Assembly: GCA_920105625.2 (NCBI GenBank)
Contig: OV050030.1
Coordinates: 410,083,034 to 410,147,033, forward strand
DNA: 64,000 nt
Source of the DNA: Clusia tigrina
Lineage: Eukaryota; Arthropoda; Insecta; Diptera; Clusiidae
Direction of reading: 5' to 3'
The notes under the pieces are model-generated. The model searched no databases. It saw nothing but the letters and a program-made list of their open reading frames with translations, and had not been told where the DNA came from. The translations under genes and the position numbers were made by a program. This document shows, in pieces, positions 10,861-21,399 of this stretch. Numbering within the stretch: position 1 is the first letter of the stretch; each line of letters starts with the position of its first letter.

Positions 10861-11388
10861 TGTTACGAAATTGCCCTCTTGACAATTTACTCTGTTACAA
10901 AATTGCCCTCCTGACAATTTCTCTAACTCTCTGTACTCGGACTCGTACCACTGGATTGTGTAGTAATCAAACAATCGCTGGTTAAATTAAAATAATTGGC
11001 TTTATTTAATTATTGCTATTTTCACATTTAATATTAGGCTTAAAGTTTACTTAGTTATTATTTGCACTTTATTTCACAAACCATTAGTCACTTTATTTAA
11101 TAAGTAATTTCACCACTTTGCAAAATTACAAATACTGCTAATACTGCTGCTTCGATTAAAATGCCTGGTGTACACACTTTTACGGTCTCTGATCTACTGT
11201 CTTCGACTTTGAACAGTCTTGTCGCTTTTATAGTTTTCGAATGGTTGAGGTAGAAACTTCTACGCTATTCTCGTATTTTCTAGAAGCTTCTATCCTCTTC
11301 GACAGAAGTCGAGAATATTCTTTTTGATATTACCGACAGACGGTTCTTGAATAAGCTTTTATTCGAATAGTTCGCATCTTGGCTCACA
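10861..11388 (-). repeat. Solo LTR with heat-shock-like U3
   Basis: On the minus strand it starts TGTGAGCC and ends TTTCGTAACA. It has an ACTATAAAAGCG TATA box at 11225-11233, several AATAAA signals between 10990 and 11100, and a terminal tandem pair of about 30 bp (10861-10924). These features are what an insect LTR should have. No primer site follows its inner end and no polypurine tract precedes it, so it looks solo. I cannot see a matching target duplication (ATATAT against GGGGG). Confidence 0.6.
11253..11351 (-). promoter_or_regulatory. Cluster of heat-shock-element-like motifs in LTR U3
   Basis: Upstream of the TATA box at 11225-11233 are GAA/TTC units in head-to-tail inverted spacing: GAAACTTC at 11253, TTCTAGAAGCTTC at 11278-11290 (three perfect alternating units), GAATATTC at 11313 and TTCTTGAA at 11344. 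The consensus for heat-shock factor is alternating GAA and TTC units every five bases. The match is direct; heat response is inference. Confidence 0.5.
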
Positions 11389-11610
11389 GGGGGCACTCAT
11401 TCTCCAGATGGGATCCTAAAAGAATGCAATCCCGTTTCACTGATATGCAATCACGTTTCAATATGTTTGTATACACGCTAGTGGGAAAAGACTCAATAAA
11501 GGAAAAAAATATGAAAATGGGAATAAAAAAAATAAATAAATAGATAGAAATAAAAAAGAACAAAAATCAAATAAGTAAAAAACTACAAAAGAAAACAAAA
11601 ATATAAAAAA

Positions 11611-12712
11611 CGACTACAGAAGTCTGAAGTCGGGTTAGACCGACTTCGAAGTACCCTTTACCTTTTCTTGTGCATGCGACTTCAACAATGAGGATGTTTT
11701 CTCCATAAATCATCATTAGGAGCATATTTACGGTAATTTTTGGTAGGGTAACTTGAAATGATTATATCGACCCCATTTCATGTGTATGGCTTTATATTGT
11801 CAATATACGTACTAATATAAAATTTCGTCCAGAAATGCAGTATAGGCTGTTAGATATAATAATATGTCGAAAGTGGGCGTGGCTGTGAAAAGAATACACC
11901 CATTTTTTGTGTGGTGTTTAATGTTAGTACCTGGAACCCTCCTGTGAAATTTCGTTGAGAAATCTTTAATAGGAACCTAGTAATGATTTTTGGGTAATTG
12001 TGGGCGTGGCAGTTGTATTATGATCTCCATATTCTGCACACATACTATTATGGACCCCATGTAAGTTTCTGCAAATTTTTATTCTGCTGGCATCAATACA
12101 AGCAAAGGTAGGCTAATTTAAATTTTAGACCCGAAACTTCCTTGTATCAAAATAGGGCGTGTCTTTTCACTGATCAACCCCATTTGTTGCAGATAGCTTT
12201 ATAATGTCCACATGTTCCTTCTCGTAAAATTTCGTCGATAAATCTCTACCAGATCTTAAGTTATGAATATTTTTTAATAGTGGGCGTGGCAGTTAATATA
12301 TACCGCCCAATTTTTGCACAGTGTTTAGTAGGACCCACATCTCCATAACTGCCAAATAATGTCATGATTCCGTCAGTTGGACCGAAGTTATAGTCATTTT
12401 AAAAAAGGTGAAAAAAGTTCCTTATATGGGAGGTAGGCGTGGTCTTTGTCCAAATCGGCCCATATAGCTATCTGGTTCTGTACCTTTGTACAGGCTACAC
12501 TTTTGAGAAATTGCATTAAGATAGCTCTAACGGTGTAGAAAAAAGGTGGCCACAGGTGGACAAAATAAAAATTGCTTAGAAAGTGATTCTGATCATATCT
12601 GTATATACTCGTATATGTCCATACCTACCACACGTCCTTCACGAAATTGCAACCCCTCTGAAAAGCACAAAATTAGTATACCCTTATTTACCTTTTTTAA
12701 AGGTAAAGGGTA
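11611..12712. mobile_element. TIR-type noncoding repeat, copy 1
   Basis: The left end carries CGACTACAGAAGTCTGAAG, with ACCCTTTACCTTTT about 40 bases in. The right end is TTTAAAGGTAAAGGGTATAA, the inverse of that inner motif. Between them GGGCGTGGC-type motifs recur every 100-200 bases, and no coding frame is visible. The copy at 48923-51422 shares both ends and the right 1.2 kb. Flanking ATAAAAA on both sides may be a target duplication. I do not assign a family. Confidence 0.65.
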
Positions 12713-12776
12713 TAAAAACAATGATAGAACCCAAATGAGGCGATTTTAAAAAAAAAAAAAACAAATTATAAACATG

Positions 12777-12837
12777 TAATAAAGAGTTAAAGAAATGCAC
12801 AGAATAAAGAGAATAAAGAGTTAAAGAAATGCACAGA
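12777..12837. repeat. Short tandem duplication
   Basis: The unit AATAAAGAGTTAAAGAAATG, followed by CACAG, occurs twice in succession with a short AATAAAGAG-like spacer. It is probably a replication-slippage product. Confidence 0.7.
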
Positions 12838-12886
12838 AAAATTTTGTAGATATTCATTAGAAGTTAGTTGCACTAACTTCGTCAAG

Positions 12887-13269
12887 ACGGAGGGGAGGGA
12901 TGTTGTGAGTTAGAATCAAGGTACCTGTGTGTAGTTGACGTACAGCACAAACTCCTAATAGACACTACACATTTGGCGTAGTTCACTTTATACAATTAAA
13001 TTCATTAAGAGAGCACATATTTTTAGGGTGCAAATATTGTAAATGAATAGCATTTATGTGTTAATTATTATATAAACTTTTAGGGTGTCACAGTTTCGCA
13101 GTCAAGCTGACGAGGGGCTTTTAGAATGCACCGTCGACAGCTTTACGTTCAGTAGGTCGGTTGGCTTGGCCAACAGTAGTCAATATGTAGACTGAAAGTG
13201 TTCTTGTAATTAGTATATAAGAATTATGATTTTAAGAATAAAAGGGTTCGGTGGTTTTAACTTTAAACA
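12887..13269 (+). repeat. Copia-like polypurine tract and LTR
   Basis: ACGGAGGGGAGGGA at 12887-12900 directly precedes TGTTGTGAGTTAG. The block ends TTTAAACA at 13269, so its ends are TGTT...AACA. AGTATATAAG at about 13212 and AATAAAAG at about 13238 are possible promoter and poly(A) sites. The polypurine tract sits next to a short frame reminiscent of a Copia RNase H C-terminus, but nothing longer of pol remains. Confidence 0.5.
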
Positions 13270-13386
13270 GTAACGTGGTGTTTATACTGAAAGTGATTGT
13301 TAGGTTTGCAGCTACACGCGTGCCCAATACAGACAGCAAAAGGACGCTCCCCAAGGACACCAGCAAACGCGGACCCCAACAGGGTG

Positions 13387-14188
13387 ATAACACAGTCCCC
13401 AATATGCTTAATTCGCCCTGCTTTTGCAATGGACTAAGAATTACTGGCAGTTTAGAAAAGAGGTTTCCCGCACAGACTTTGTTCGGCTGAAGAAATCGTT
13501 GGTGAAGTATGGATGTTGCTGGCGATTAGCTAGTTGGACTTCGACACTCACGGTTTAGTGATTTCTTTGAATTTTTGCCCACAATTCATTGAGTGTATCA
13601 ATGCAGTCTTTGACATAAGCAAGCTACCTCTTGCACGCCTTACTCGATTTTTTGAAGTTCTCGAATTGATATTCCACTTCCTTGCCAATGTGTGACTGGG
13701 TGTCGGTTAGTACTGCTATATTCTTGGATCTTGGATGACTCTTGATTAGTCACCGAAAAAAAATGCCTGCTTACAGAGCTATGGCCTAGTTCACGCTAGT
13801 GATATCCCAATAGAGTCTTACCACTGGTGGGGAACTCTTTGTGAATGTAGTGATCGTTTCTGTATCATGTCGGGGTCACCATATAAATACCCGTGCTTTA
13901 GTACTTAATTTAAATAAAAAGCAGAGAATGTTTTCCTTGGAATACGTTGGATCTCTTACCAGTGGTGGGGGAAGATCCAACTTGTTAATTCGAAGTAAAG
14001 AATCATTCTGATCATAATTACAAATTGCCCAATATTTGTATTAAGTTTATTACTAATATTGCCTTTGTTCTCACCGTGGTTAGCAGTAAAGTAGATCTAA
14101 TTCAATATGTAAATTTAAATATAATTGATAAATTACTTCGGTATTTATTGCGTGAGACATTATGTAATAGAATTCCCAGCACTGTTGT
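13387..14188 (-). pseudogene. BEL/Pao 5' end: LTR, primer site, gag start (copy A)
   Basis: The minus strand has an LTR from about 14188 (TGACAACAGTGCTGGG) to 13882, then a primer site TGGTGACCCCGACATGAT at 13864-13881, a form typical of BEL/Pao elements. The gag start follows, containing NRQQHPYFTNDFFSRTKS with stops, and breaks off at 13387. The equivalent at 37635-38762 continues further into gag. LTR ends are inferred. Confidence 0.6.
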
Positions 14189-14218
14189 CATAAGAAAATC
14201 AAATTGAAGGAATTTTCT

Positions 14219-15060
14219 TAAATAAGTTATTTATATTTTCTCAGAACATACGTGGGAAGGTGGCTGAATTGACTGTATGGTTTGCAGTTCATGTTCTTCA
14301 CGAACAGGATCTTTCCACCAAATTCGGATGGCGATATGTCTGAAATAAACGATAAACAAATTTAAAATAGAGAAAATCTGAAAGCTGTTCGGTGCAATCA
14401 ATTCAGACTCACTCTATCATTAAGACCAACGTGATGGCAATTCAAGGTCACTATAACAATTCCAGAGCAATATATTGTCCTACTCCAGATTCAATAGCCT
14501 CCACTTCAACAGCACATTTTCCGAAGCAATCACTGCAGTCAACACGACAAACATAACATTTCAAACTCCGGTGGATAAATTAAGCGCACTTTAACCTAAG
14601 CTACATATCGAAGGATTAATTATGCAATCAGCTATCCCACACTTTTCCATTCCACGGTGTTCAACATCATTTGAATCTCATAGAAAACAAAAATATAAGC
14701 AAGACCTACAACCCATCTAATGAATAGACAACAAAGACAACAATTCTCCACCGATCCAGAAAATAGTTGAACAGAGAACCGCTCAACGTGCGGGAGAATC
14801 TTCCCGACTTATTAAAATAATTATAAAAATGTTTCCATATTGGCACACTGAACTTCAAATATGCAGTCACTGCAACAGCAGTAATTCTTCGCACATTCAC
14901 CTGCAGTTCTTCAAGATAATGCTGCAAGTTTCTACTTACATATTTGCATACTTACAGATTTCTACAATCGTCATATTTGAAGACTAACTTAAATATATTT
15001 GTATATTTGAACTGTCAATACATTTATTTTATTTATTTTCCAAAAATATAATTCTGTTTC
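14219..15060. other. Duplicated single-copy-like stretch, possible antisense exons
   Basis: The sequence is conserved with 38790-39428 and 44837-45040 but has no clear gene. On the minus strand a Cys-rich stretch (KCYVCRVDCSDCFGKC, about 14560-14510) and another (GECAKNYCCCSDC, about 14898-14860) stand out. The second follows an acceptor-like CTGCAG. Copy B has a stop within or beside each, so they could be decayed exons or chance. Confidence 0.3.
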
Positions 15061-15239
15061 AAGAAACACACAGAATCAAGTTAACGTTCATTTGGGGTGT
15101 ATTTCTGTCTTAGAGATATACGATTTCAAGTACTTGGTTATGCACCAAAAGTTGATCATGCGTCTTATGAATTATTTGGTGTAAGTGCCCTATATCATCC
15201 TAAGAATCTATTGTTAGTTTGTCACGAAGTGCAGGCTAG

Positions 15240-15830
15240 TGCCGTGTTCCGTAAATAAGAAGAGAGAGACACTGGTTATTAATGGGAAGGCACTTGCAAT
15301 GCTCAAAGGGGAGGAAGTTCCAAATTCTATGGGTCCAATGTAGCTGTGTCAATTACGAGGCGTTGAAGTGAAGCAACAATGAAGTGTTTATTATAATTAC
15401 CACTTAAGCACTCGTAAAGGATGAAGGTTAAATTGTTTTTTTGCAGTTGTATTTAATTACAAGACTCAAGAAACGGTTAGTTTCCCTATACCTTATCCTG
15501 AAACTCAATAAGGGCAATTTTCTGGCATGTAGTCCTTATGATTTTATTCTAATTCCACAATTTGCAGTTTAATGGGATCACTTAAAATTTGTAGAAACTT
15601 TCTACATTCTCTAAACTAAGAGTGGGTTTAAATTTGAACAATGATCACTAGAGAACAGATCAAGTTCAAATTTAAAGTTTCTCATGTTTCTGTTTTCAAT
15701 TTCTGTATTGCTTTACTTTTTTATATTTTAACAGTTGTTCTTTTAAATCAACAAAAAAAAAAACTCGAAATGATAAATGAACGACGTCACGACCGAATTT
15801 GATAACTGGGTAGGAGAGAGATATAAACTG
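15240..15830 (+). promoter_or_regulatory. Promoter block of Cys-rich gene A
   Basis: TATAAA lies at 15822-15827, about 215 bases before the start codon, with CGACGTCA (CRE-like, one mismatch) at 15780-15787. The whole block is shared with 45230-45804, and more distantly with blocks near 25.3, 30.7, 52.3 and 59.2 kb. It is marked by CTTAAGCACTCGTAA and by a TATTTTAACAGTTG segment. Confidence 0.5.
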
Positions 15831-16039
15831 TATTCCAACGCCACTAACCAGAGTATTTTAACTGTCTCATTCTTTCGAAAGATCAAATAAAATGTTAAAA
15901 TTGTTCAAATAATTCGAAAATTTGCCAACTTAATGTCAGAAAAAAATAGTTTAATAGCCCGCATTCGAATGATAGTAATCAGACGGAAAAGTGTTGTTTA
16001 ACTGTGCCGACCTTTTAAAGGACAGTGAAATAGCTGAAA

Positions 16040-17077
16040 ATGAAGTTCTTCGCTTTAGCTTTGATCGGTGAGCCAGAATCTGTATCCTTGAATGTAAATC
16101 CTTTACGCTTATAACAAGTAATTCGACGAACAAAATTTAAATCGATCTTTCTGCAAATTCCTTAGTGCTGATGTTGTACGCAGTCGGGATACACGCTGAT
16201 TGTGAAATTGAGAGAAATTGTGATGAGTTGGAAGAGAGCCGTATATGCGTTAAAACAAGTAGTTGTTATGAAGATTTACGTAACGAGTGCATGTATAAAT
16301 ACTTTCTAGAATGTACCAAAGTGCCTTGTAAGTGCGAACAACAAAATATTCACCCAAAAACGATATTATTAATTTCTTATTGAAAATTAAAAGTCAAGTA
16401 TATTTTGGTTGGTAACATCAATCGTGTTATGTCGAATTGCATCAGATGAACCCATTTCGTTGTTGAGACTTCATCCTTTCCTCAGTTCAGAGGATAGGAT
16501 GAAGTCACAACCCCTTGAATTAATTTTGATACCCTCGTTCCGTCAACTGACCTGTGTTTTTCGTTAATTCATCAGTCCATTTGTGAGTTCATTAGTACAA
16601 AGTGTTCAATATTCCCGCTGCTATTTGGTGTCAGCCGGAAGCCGTCCTCACACCTGGCCACAACAATGTTTCCTAGTACATGCAGTATCGTGAATATTGC
16701 AACTAGCCAGATGTATAAGGACTTCATCTGTGACTATGATGAATGTTCGGAGTAAGTGAGCCGCGTATGCGCTTTGAATGGCGAGTGTTACTTCAAGATC
16801 AATAGACGCAAGGTGGATTTGTATATCATTTGCGACAAAAGTGCCTCGTAATTGGCATGGTATTCGAAATATTAACCAAACGCGAAGTGGTTCTCTGCTG
16901 CAGTGCCACATTATTTCCTATCAGCATACGAAGCAAAGTTTTATATCCTTCTCAAAATTTGTATTTTTATTTGCAGTTAAACTCGCAAGTCCCGACAAAA
17001 AACCATGTTCCGAGTTACGAGTAAAACCGATATGTGCAGGGAATGAGAACAAGTATCCGGAAGTATCCATGGAATGA
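16040..17077 (+). CDS. Secreted cysteine-rich peptide, gene A (3 exons proposed)
   Basis: Exon 1 (16040-16067) encodes MKFFALALI and ends at GTGAGC. Exon 2 (16166-16327) starts after CCTTAG, completes a signal peptide ending in GIHA, and encodes six cysteines (C-x5-C-x8-C-x5-C-x7-C-x7-C) before a consensus GTAAGT donor. The proposed exon 3 (16977-17077) follows TTTTTATTTGCAG in the same phase (1). It encodes a tail with CSELRVKPICAGNENK, giving about 96 residues, and an AATAAA lies 55 bases after the stop. Exon 2 can also read through its donor to a stop at 16381-16383, giving 81 residues. The CxxxxxxNEC-like spacing and PICAGN tail recall Kazal-type inhibitors, but the fit is loose. The mature peptide would be extracellular; target unknown. 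I am fairly sure of exons 1-2 and less sure of exon 3. Confidence 0.6.
16663..16890 (+). pseudogene. Decayed Cys-rich cassette inside intron 2 of gene A
   Basis: One frame reads CSIVNIATSQMYKDFICDYD, then a stop at GAGTAAGTG, then VCALNGECYFKINRRKVDLY and IICDK. ICDYDE followed by a Cys-rich ALNGEC stretch resembles a Kazal-like unit. Copy B carries the same stop, so it was lost before the duplication, or the GTAAGT across the stop is a used donor. Exon phases here (phase 2) do not match the phase-1 introns of the gene. Confidence 0.4.
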
Positions 17078-17078
17078 C

Positions 17079-17960
17079 TGTCTTAATTTAGTTTACTATA
17101 AATTTACAATAAACTTTGCAGAACTGCAGCCAAATAAACCTTGATTTCTTGTTTCAATCAGGATACATTTCTCACCCATTCCACCCCTCATAAACTCTAA
17201 TCACCTCTAACAAACTAACTAATAATGCCGCCTTAAAAAACCGGTGAATCCCGAACTGTTTTTGTACATTTGGGATTAGTGCTGTGTCGCTCATTCAGAA
17301 TGTACTTCAAACGCCGAACACTGGTTCCTGAAAATACTGTGAATCAAGTTCTCAGAAATAATTTCTTCACAAGTCTTCTCATTTGATGAGAATGATTCTG
17401 TGGATGAGCATGGTGTAAAACATTCGAGATATACTGAAATTTTCGAGGAGAATAGTTGCACGTGCCAAATCAAAAAGATTATACCGAATATACGCGACAA
17501 TCACCCCTCCCGTATTAAAACATGCTGCTGGCGTGGATCGTCAGAATGTTGATAAGAACGAAGATGTTCACGAATAATTTTTCTTGTTGAAAGAAAGTTT
17601 TAATGTAAGTTTCATTTCTTTTGTTAGTTTAGAAGTGTATTTGGATCCGACATGTTGTGTGTGGTGGCTCGCGGATCAAATACACAAAAATAATGCAAGA
17701 ATGCAGTAATGAAAGATTACGTAATGAGTTTTAAATCAGTTTCAAGAGTAATTCTGAATTTTGTAATAATTTTGGAATAATTTAAATTCCATAAATCTTT
17801 TCTATTCATATTTTTATGTAGACATATTTAATAATTTTCAACTAAAATTTACAATTTGCTTTTCCATATGAACAAGCGACATGTTAACGCGGTACGTGGA
17901 GGACATATATTAAGGCATACACAATACACACACTTCTTGTTTGGTATTGCTAAATAAATA
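17079..17960. other. Downstream flank of gene A, no gene seen
   Basis: AATAAA at 17133-17138 probably ends the gene A transcript. The remainder is AT-rich and collinear with 47041-47935 in copy B. A diverged match also lies at 55247-55450 beside the third gene copy. The minus-strand frame at 17291-17500 is not supported by codon conservation. Confidence 0.4.
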
Positions 17961-18473
17961 GGTCAATATTGAAACAGTTATTCTACACGAATGTAGGTCA
18001 CACGGCCTCGTGTTTTTTAGAGTCATATGTTTTTGAATTTCACATACAAGGAATAATTTGACAATATGCACATTTTAACACGAAATATATTAAAAGAATA
18101 AGGCAGTTATCAGATTCTGCATTCTATTGTGTTCCTTTTAAGGTGGGATAAGCCAAATCATCTCGTCAAGGTTACTGCCGTAGATTTAAATTGTCTGTTG
18201 GATCTGTTGCTGAATCGAAATTTTAAGTTTACTTAAATCTCTTAAAACTATCTTATATTAAGCCACCAATTATATGATGGAACTGTTGATGAATCCTCAT
18301 CTATTGAACTAATCATACTTAAATATAATCCACCAAAAATTTATGGAACTGTTTATGGATCTCAAGTACTTAAAAATATGTAATTTTTCTTTAACTCTGC
18401 TCTGCTAATTGAAAAAAATACAAATATATCATTTACCTATTTATTTATTTACTTATATTAAGTTAACTTATAA

Positions 18474-18940
18474 TTACAAATTATACTCTAAAGAAGGGGG
18501 CAGGACTAGCATTGGTGGGCTTAGGCTCTCCAGCGGAATGGGGCTAGATAGATAGATAGATAGAAGTGGGGTAGGCCGGGCAACCACGGAAGAAGGAGGC
18601 CTCCAAGTATTCAGGCATTGATGGAGGGGGAAAGTAAGATACACCTTCTCAAACTTCTTTGACTCTTTAATAAACCTCAGTAATCTGTCCAGGGTTAAGG
18701 AATGTACATCATCCATTCCCAAAACATCTGATTCTGCAGAGAAAATGCTCTATGCCGTCGTGTTCTTCCTCCAGGCAGGAGATGCAGTTCGGATTCTCGA
18801 TGGTCGCCATATGATTATCCCATGGAGTATGCCCTGTGATTACCCCAACCATAATCGAATATCCTTCCTTTGTAATGTCAGAAGGAAATTTGCAATGGTA
18901 TTTTCATATGCTTATTAGAGTGACGAGTTTTGGCTACGCA
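18474..18940 (-). mobile_element. LOA-like LINE 3' fragment
   Basis: A TAGA microsatellite tail at 18545-18563 on the plus strand closes a minus-strand fragment. A decayed CCHC segment with the NPNCISCLEEEH stretch lies around 18730-18810. It resembles the C-terminal end of ORF2 in the larger LINEs here, with a related TATC tail like that of the fragment ending at 55246. Only the 3' few hundred bases are present, the usual result of 5' truncation. Confidence 0.55.
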
Positions 18941-18944
18941 TAGA

Positions 18945-19250
18945 GCAATGGGTGAATGATACTCATAACGAAGGATTTTATTAATCTGTCAGTTATCAGA
19001 TCCCCTCTATTTTCCAGCGGTGTGACGTTGGATTCATACAACAAAGAGGTTATCCGCGTGGTACGGAAAGTTCGGAACGCAGTTTTTCATGCTGAATTTA
19101 GTATTGTTTTAATTTGGTTGATCTGTGATTTAGGAGAAAACCCATAAGGTATATACCATAGTTACTTTTAAATAAAATTAAAGAACTAATTACTGAAATT
19201 ATTGAATGAGAATTGCAGTTAAATTTGCTACTTGGCAAACATTTTATGAC
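18945..19250 (-). mobile_element. I-clade LINE fragment
   Basis: The minus strand reads VIKCLPSSKFNCNSHSII, ILFKSNYGIYLMGF and YESNVTPLENRGDL. This lines up with IIKCISSNKLNCNTYCII, SKISYGIYLYGY and FEANLLTIENQRDL in the connection region of the near-intact I element at 39429-44836. It is a diverged internal piece with a stop, joined head-on to another LINE fragment at about 19255. Confidence 0.65.
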
Positions 19251-19261
19251 ATATAATGTTT

Positions 19262-20222
19262 TAGAAACAAAAAGCTGGGGCCTTAATCCAAAAATGTCGC
19301 AATGGCAATATACAGCTATCACCAGACCAATCCTTACGTATGCATCGTCTGTCTGGAAGAAGCGTTCCAATTATCAGAAAAACTCATCTCAGAAAATGAA
19401 GAAGGTTCAGTGCGCAATCCTTACTTAGGGAGGAAACAGAAATGCGAACCATTAATCTAACCCTAGATGACTTACATATGTCGCACTAAGTATACCTTCA
19501 CACAGAACTTCAAGATCACATTCCCGAGTAGGGTTAACTGGGAACAGAATAGACTAGCGCCACCTTATACTGCTCATGTATGGAGCACAGACCGCTCAAA
19601 AACTGAGGAGGCAGATGTGGTCGGGGTTTGTGGGGAAAAACCAAGAAGTCACTTATGCACAAGCATGGGCCGAGAAAACTCTGTTTTTCTGGGCGAAATT
19701 CACGCTAGATAAAAGTACAAGCCACATCCTTATCCACTCTGACAGCAAAGCAGCAATCCTAGCGCTGAACGCTTTTGTTATAAAATCAAATTGGGATTGT
19801 CTTCACCTCCTGAAAAGACTAGCAACGAACAACAGAGTGCATCTGATCTGGGTGCCAGGTCACAGCGGACATATATGGAATAAAGCGGCAGATGGCCTCC
19901 CTAGGAAAGGGGCAGTCAGTAATTTTATTGGACCGGAACGATTCTGTGGGCTGCCATGGAGTTCCACGAAGTACAACCTAAATCAATGGCTAGAGGTAAA
20001 ATCACATCAATATGGGATGGAAACAAAAGATTTAATGGTCGGAAAGTCTTCTTGCCAAAAAGATCCCGCAACAGAAGCTTAGAATATCTAGGTTTAACGA
20101 AAACAGATACTCGCATAGTATCAGGCTTTCTAACTGGGCATTGTAGGGTAAACAAAATGTTTATATACCGATTAGTTGGTTTACTAATCGGTTGCCGATT
20201 CCTTGGGTGCAATACCGAATGA
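19262..20222 (+). pseudogene. LINE connection and RNase H fragment
   Basis: It starts with KSWGLNPKMSQWQYTAITRP, matching GKSWGCNPKIVRWMYTMMVRP at 36310 in the LINE of 34.8-37.6 kb, so both are one family. RNase H follows: IHSDSKAAILAL (Asp), LIWVPGHSGHIWNKAADG, then RFCGLPW. Stops and shifts near 19430, 19570 and 20080 break it. Confidence 0.7.
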
Positions 20223-20229
20223 TCATGAT

Positions 20230-20525
20230 TGAATAAATGTGAAAAAGATTTAAGTTCGTTATTTTGATTAATGTTGTTTAATATTTATTTAGTTGTGCTT
20301 ATTCGTTTGAACAATAGAATTTACACGTTCCTATGTTGCACATATTCACCTTACTCATTTTTTTTGTTTTTTTTTTTCGTTAAAAAAAAGGAAGAAGTTA
20401 AGTTGGGCGTAGAACGCCTACAATTCAATGTAATAGAAATCGTAAAGTTGCATAGTTGCAAATAAAAGTACATTCAAAGATATTTAAAAATAGTGTTTCG
20501 AACATTCCGGTCCCTCTTGATAGCC
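20230..20525. other. AT-rich spacer, no gene
   Basis: Poly-T and poly-A runs lie around 20358-20400 and no coding similarity is visible. It separates the LINE fragment from the BEL integrase. Confidence 0.4.
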
Positions 20526-20531
20526 TCACTT

Positions 20532-21125
20532 TCAAACGTCTAAAAACAGGGGGCACAGTTTGACAACAAGTCGTTTGTACGATCCCTTAGCTATACTCAC
20601 AGAGACCACTCGAACAAGTCCATCAGATCCTGGGTGCAGTTGCGTGATTCTTCCAATTGACCATTGCGATGAAGGTAGGTTATCGTCTTTTATGAGGACG
20701 ACATCGTCGACTTGCAAATTTTTCAACTTTGTTGTCCACTTTGGTCTTTGCAGCAGTTGCGTAATAAATTCTGTCGACCATTTCTTCCAGAACTGCTGGA
20801 CAGGGCCTTGCAGATATTGCCATCGGTTGAGGGCACTTTTCTTCAAGTGCAGCAGGTTTTCGTCTGGTATACTAGCAGGCGATCGCAAAATCAAGAAATG
20901 CGCAGGAGTAAGAGGGTCAGTATCGCCTTCAAATTTGGCGCACAGTGGGCGCGAGTTCAGACAGCATTCAGTCTGACAGAGCACAGTGTGTAGCTCTTCG
21001 TAAGTAACGGATGCGTCAGCGTGCGTTTTAGGTGATATTTTACTGACTTCACCCCGGCTTCCCAAATCCCGCCAAAGTGTGGTCCGGAGGGTGTAGAAAG
21101 GCTTTTTCTTCGTCAATACCCAACT
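20532..21125 (-). pseudogene. BEL/Pao integrase C-terminal region
   Basis: The minus frame gives CLNSRPL, DPLTPAHFLIL, NRWQYLQGPVQQFWKKWS and LQVDDVVLIKDDNLP, then GRITQLHPGSDGLVRVV. This is the characteristic C-terminal region of BEL/Pao integrase. The preceding HFGGIWEAGVKSVK is in another frame, so a frameshift lies near 21030. Nothing further upstream is recognisable, so this is a pol 3' fragment. Confidence 0.85.
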
Positions 21126-21399
21126 GTAGAACCTGAGCTTCTAAACAAAAGCATGGGCCAATTGGAGACAACAACCAACCGTTTTACCGATCTGCCTAAC
21201 AATATGCCCTGCTTTTCCTGATCTAGACAGCTCGAAAATAATTCCCATAAATCCCAACAATACCTCAATAATAACATCAACAACATCAATATTAACTTCA
21301 ACAACTATAAAGTGCATTATTATTTAATATAGCAATCACATCAACTGCCACTAACACCCTTAGCAACACCTTCAACAATCAGACCAGTCGGTCCTGGTA

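Noticed and set aside
13130..13387. PBS-like TGGTG near 13278, making 12901-13269 a 5' LTR
   Set aside because: The sequence is not a recognisable tRNA complement and the polypurine tract lies upstream, so a 3' LTR fits better.
16648..16911. 87-residue minus frame over the Cys-rich cassette
   Set aside because: Shadow of the plus-strand Cys-rich frame; no signal peptide or motif, and copy B changes are not codon-like on this strand.
18549..18563. GATA microsatellite as a regulatory cluster
   Set aside because: It is the 3' tail of a LINE fragment, matching the TATC tail at 55226-55246.
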